The notes under the pieces are model-generated. The model was not told the origin of the DNA. It searched no databases and saw nothing but the letters and a program-made list of their open reading frames with translations. Positions 6,201-6,687 of a stretch of DNA of 6,687 nucleotides are shown here, piece after piece. The translations under genes were made by a program, and so were the position numbers. Numbering within the stretch: the first letter of the stretch is position 1; every line of letters begins with the position of its first letter. The stretch lies in NCBI GenBank assembly GCA_019309605.1, contig JAFDFW010000112.1:1-6687 (forward strand). The letters are read 5' to 3'. This DNA is from Deltaproteobacteria bacterium. GTDB lineage: Bacteria; Myxococcota_A; Polyangia; Polyangiales; Houyiibacteriaceae.

Positions 6201-6205
6201 CCTCC
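6201..6205 (-). promoter_or_regulatory. Shine-Dalgarno GGAGG of the small leader frame
   Basis: GGAGG lies five bases (TGGCC) before the ATG at 6195-6193. It is one of the strongest ribosome binding sites in the window, and it serves no other frame. Confidence 0.55.
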
Positions 6206-6318
6206 AGGCGATTGGTTGGACGCTATCAGGGGGTCCTCTTTTTGGGCATACGTAATTGTTCGCCTTCGCCGCGCATTTGGTGGTCGCCAGCTAGGGAGGA
6301 TGAAACAAGCCTAGGTGC
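6206..6318. other. Upstream non-coding region of the lipoprotein operon
   Basis: The operon promoter should lie here or a little further right, reading to the left. I see no convincing -35/-10 pair, sigma-54 site or extracytoplasmic-sigma motif. An AT-richer patch around 6235-6260 is the likeliest position. No gene is evident on either strand. Confidence 0.3.
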
Positions 6319-6374
6319 GAAGATCCGAGAAGATCCCACCGACGTTGCCCCGAAGATCCGACCGACGTTGCCCG
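6319..6374. repeat. Tandem 23-bp direct repeat plus partial unit
   Basis: Two adjacent 23-base units (6329-6351 and 6352-6374) differ only at positions 9 and 23. Each begins GAAGATCC and contains ACCGACGTTGCCC (6338-6350 and 6361-6373). A third GAAGATCC (6319-6326) precedes them. The tract lies about 125 bases upstream of the leader frame, so it could be a regulator-binding array, or a local duplication. Confidence 0.7.
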
Positions 6375-6415
6375 AAACGAAGCAAGCTGTCCGCGATTCC
6401 CATATGTTGTCGTGT

Positions 6416-6527
6416 GCCGGCGGCCGCCGGCGACTCCTGGCGAACCGCCACGGCGTGGCGAACCCATGCGTCGCGATGCGCGACGAAACGCGGCCATCCT
6501 GATGGGCACGGTTCTCGCTTGTGCCCA
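6416..6527. repeat. Cluster of four consecutive inverted repeats before the transposase
   Basis: Four perfect palindromic structures follow one another. GCCGGCGGCCGCCGGC (6416-6431) is a 16-bp palindrome. CGCCACG-G-CGTGGCG (6446-6460) has 7-bp arms and is flanked by TGGCGAACC direct repeats (6438-6446 and 6456-6464). CGTCGCG-ATG-CGCGACG (6469-6485) has a 7-bp stem with a 3-base loop. TGGGCAC and GTGCCCA (6503-6509 with 6521-6527) enclose 11 bases. The last ends four bases before the transposase ATG. IS200/IS605-type and RAYT transposases recognise hairpins, and on the minus strand GGAG lies just 5' of the first palindrome, as in REP elements. The palindromes are seen; the link to the transposase is inferred. 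Confidence 0.72.
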
Positions 6528-6531
6528 CGGC

Positions 6532-6687
6532 ATGACCCGACGCCGCATCGTTGAACCTGGTATGATCTGGGCCCTGTCCCGTCGCACCACGCGCCGCCAC
6601 TTCATCCTCAACCCCGACGAAGCACGGCAGATGGAGCGAGCCTATTGGTACTGCCTCGGCCATGCGGCGCAGCTGCACGGCGTGGCC
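6532..6687 (+). CDS. IS200-like / REP-associated tyrosine transposase (partial, N-terminus only)
   Basis: An open frame of 52 codons runs off the right edge. The protein begins MTRRRIVEPGMIWALSRRTT, continues RRHFILNPDEARQM and then ERAYWYCLGHAAQLHG. This matches the N-terminal layout of Y1 (HUH) transposases of the IS200/RAYT type: 'RxxxVPGxxxxxTRRxxxRxFxLxP', then 'YxLxxAAxxxG'. The catalytic HUH histidines and Tyr would lie beyond the window, so activity cannot be judged. Such enzymes cut single-stranded DNA at hairpin-flanked sites. The frame stays open upstream with ATGs at 6502 and 6466, but those lie inside the palindromes; 6532 is chosen because the family starts a few residues before the Arg-rich motif. 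No good ribosome binding site is visible at any of the three. The gene diverges from the lipoprotein operon. Confidence 0.72.
   Translation, partial: MTRRRIVEPGMIWALSRRTTRRHFILNPDEARQMERAYWYCLGHAAQLHGVA

Noticed and set aside
5900..6502. 200-codon plus-strand open frame
   Set aside because: It runs antisense through the propeller gene's linker and leader frame, then through the tandem repeats and palindromes. Its composition follows the repeats and no family is recognisable.
6226..6678. 150-codon minus-strand open frame
   Set aside because: It is antisense to the transposase N-terminus and crosses all four palindromes. No domain is recognisable.
1..6687. CRISPR array, toxin-antitoxin pair, defence island or retron
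   Set aside because: No regularly spaced repeats with unique spacers are present, and there is no reverse transcriptase, nuclease or toxin-like gene. The only tandem repeat is the two-unit tract at 6319-6374.

Overview
The window looks like chromosome of a GC-rich Myxococcota (myxobacterium-like) bacterium. The grounds are lipoproteins whose lipobox is followed by a Gly/Ser-rich linker, a C-terminal CX4CH cytochrome-like module, two secreted beta-propeller proteins, and a transposase of the kind common in such genomes. This assignment is inference from protein style; there is no rRNA or other marker gene.

Left part (1 to about 1673), the end of an integrated mobile element. All its genes lie on the minus strand. 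A tyrosine recombinase (197-1546) is followed by the start of a small helix-turn-helix protein, probably an excisionase, cut by the window edge (1-133). Upstream of the integrase is a short AT-richer stretch with inverted repeats, and then, on the plus strand, the 3' part of a tRNA-Arg(ACG) gene (1674-1723, anticodon arm to encoded CCA) with no 5' half. The simplest reading is that the element entered a tRNA-Arg gene, this is the displaced 3' end, and the other end of the element with the reconstituted tRNA lies beyond the left edge.

Middle part (1948-6195), a tightly packed minus-strand operon transcribed from right to left. A 34-codon open frame with a strong ribosome binding site (6091-6195) ends in TGATG, overlapping the start of an eight-bladed PQQ-type beta-propeller lipoprotein (4589-6091). 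That gene overlaps by ATGA a six-bladed YWTD-type beta-propeller lipoprotein (3561-4592). After a 14-base gap with a perfect AGGAGG comes a lipoprotein with a C-terminal cytochrome-like CX4CH...MP domain (1948-3546). The three large products should sit together at the cell envelope. A quinoprotein-like propeller next to a possible haem protein suggests, without proving, an envelope redox or substrate-binding complex.

Right part (6196-6687). The region upstream of the operon holds a 23-base tandem repeat (6319-6374) and four consecutive inverted repeats (6416-6527), which lead directly into the N-terminus of a plus-strand IS200-like/REP-associated (RAYT-type) transposase cut by the right edge (6532-6687). 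The palindromes may be its cognate repeats or element end. I found no CRISPR array, rRNA or defence system. The least expected items are the coupled small frame before the operon, the truncated tRNA at the element boundary and the palindrome cluster.
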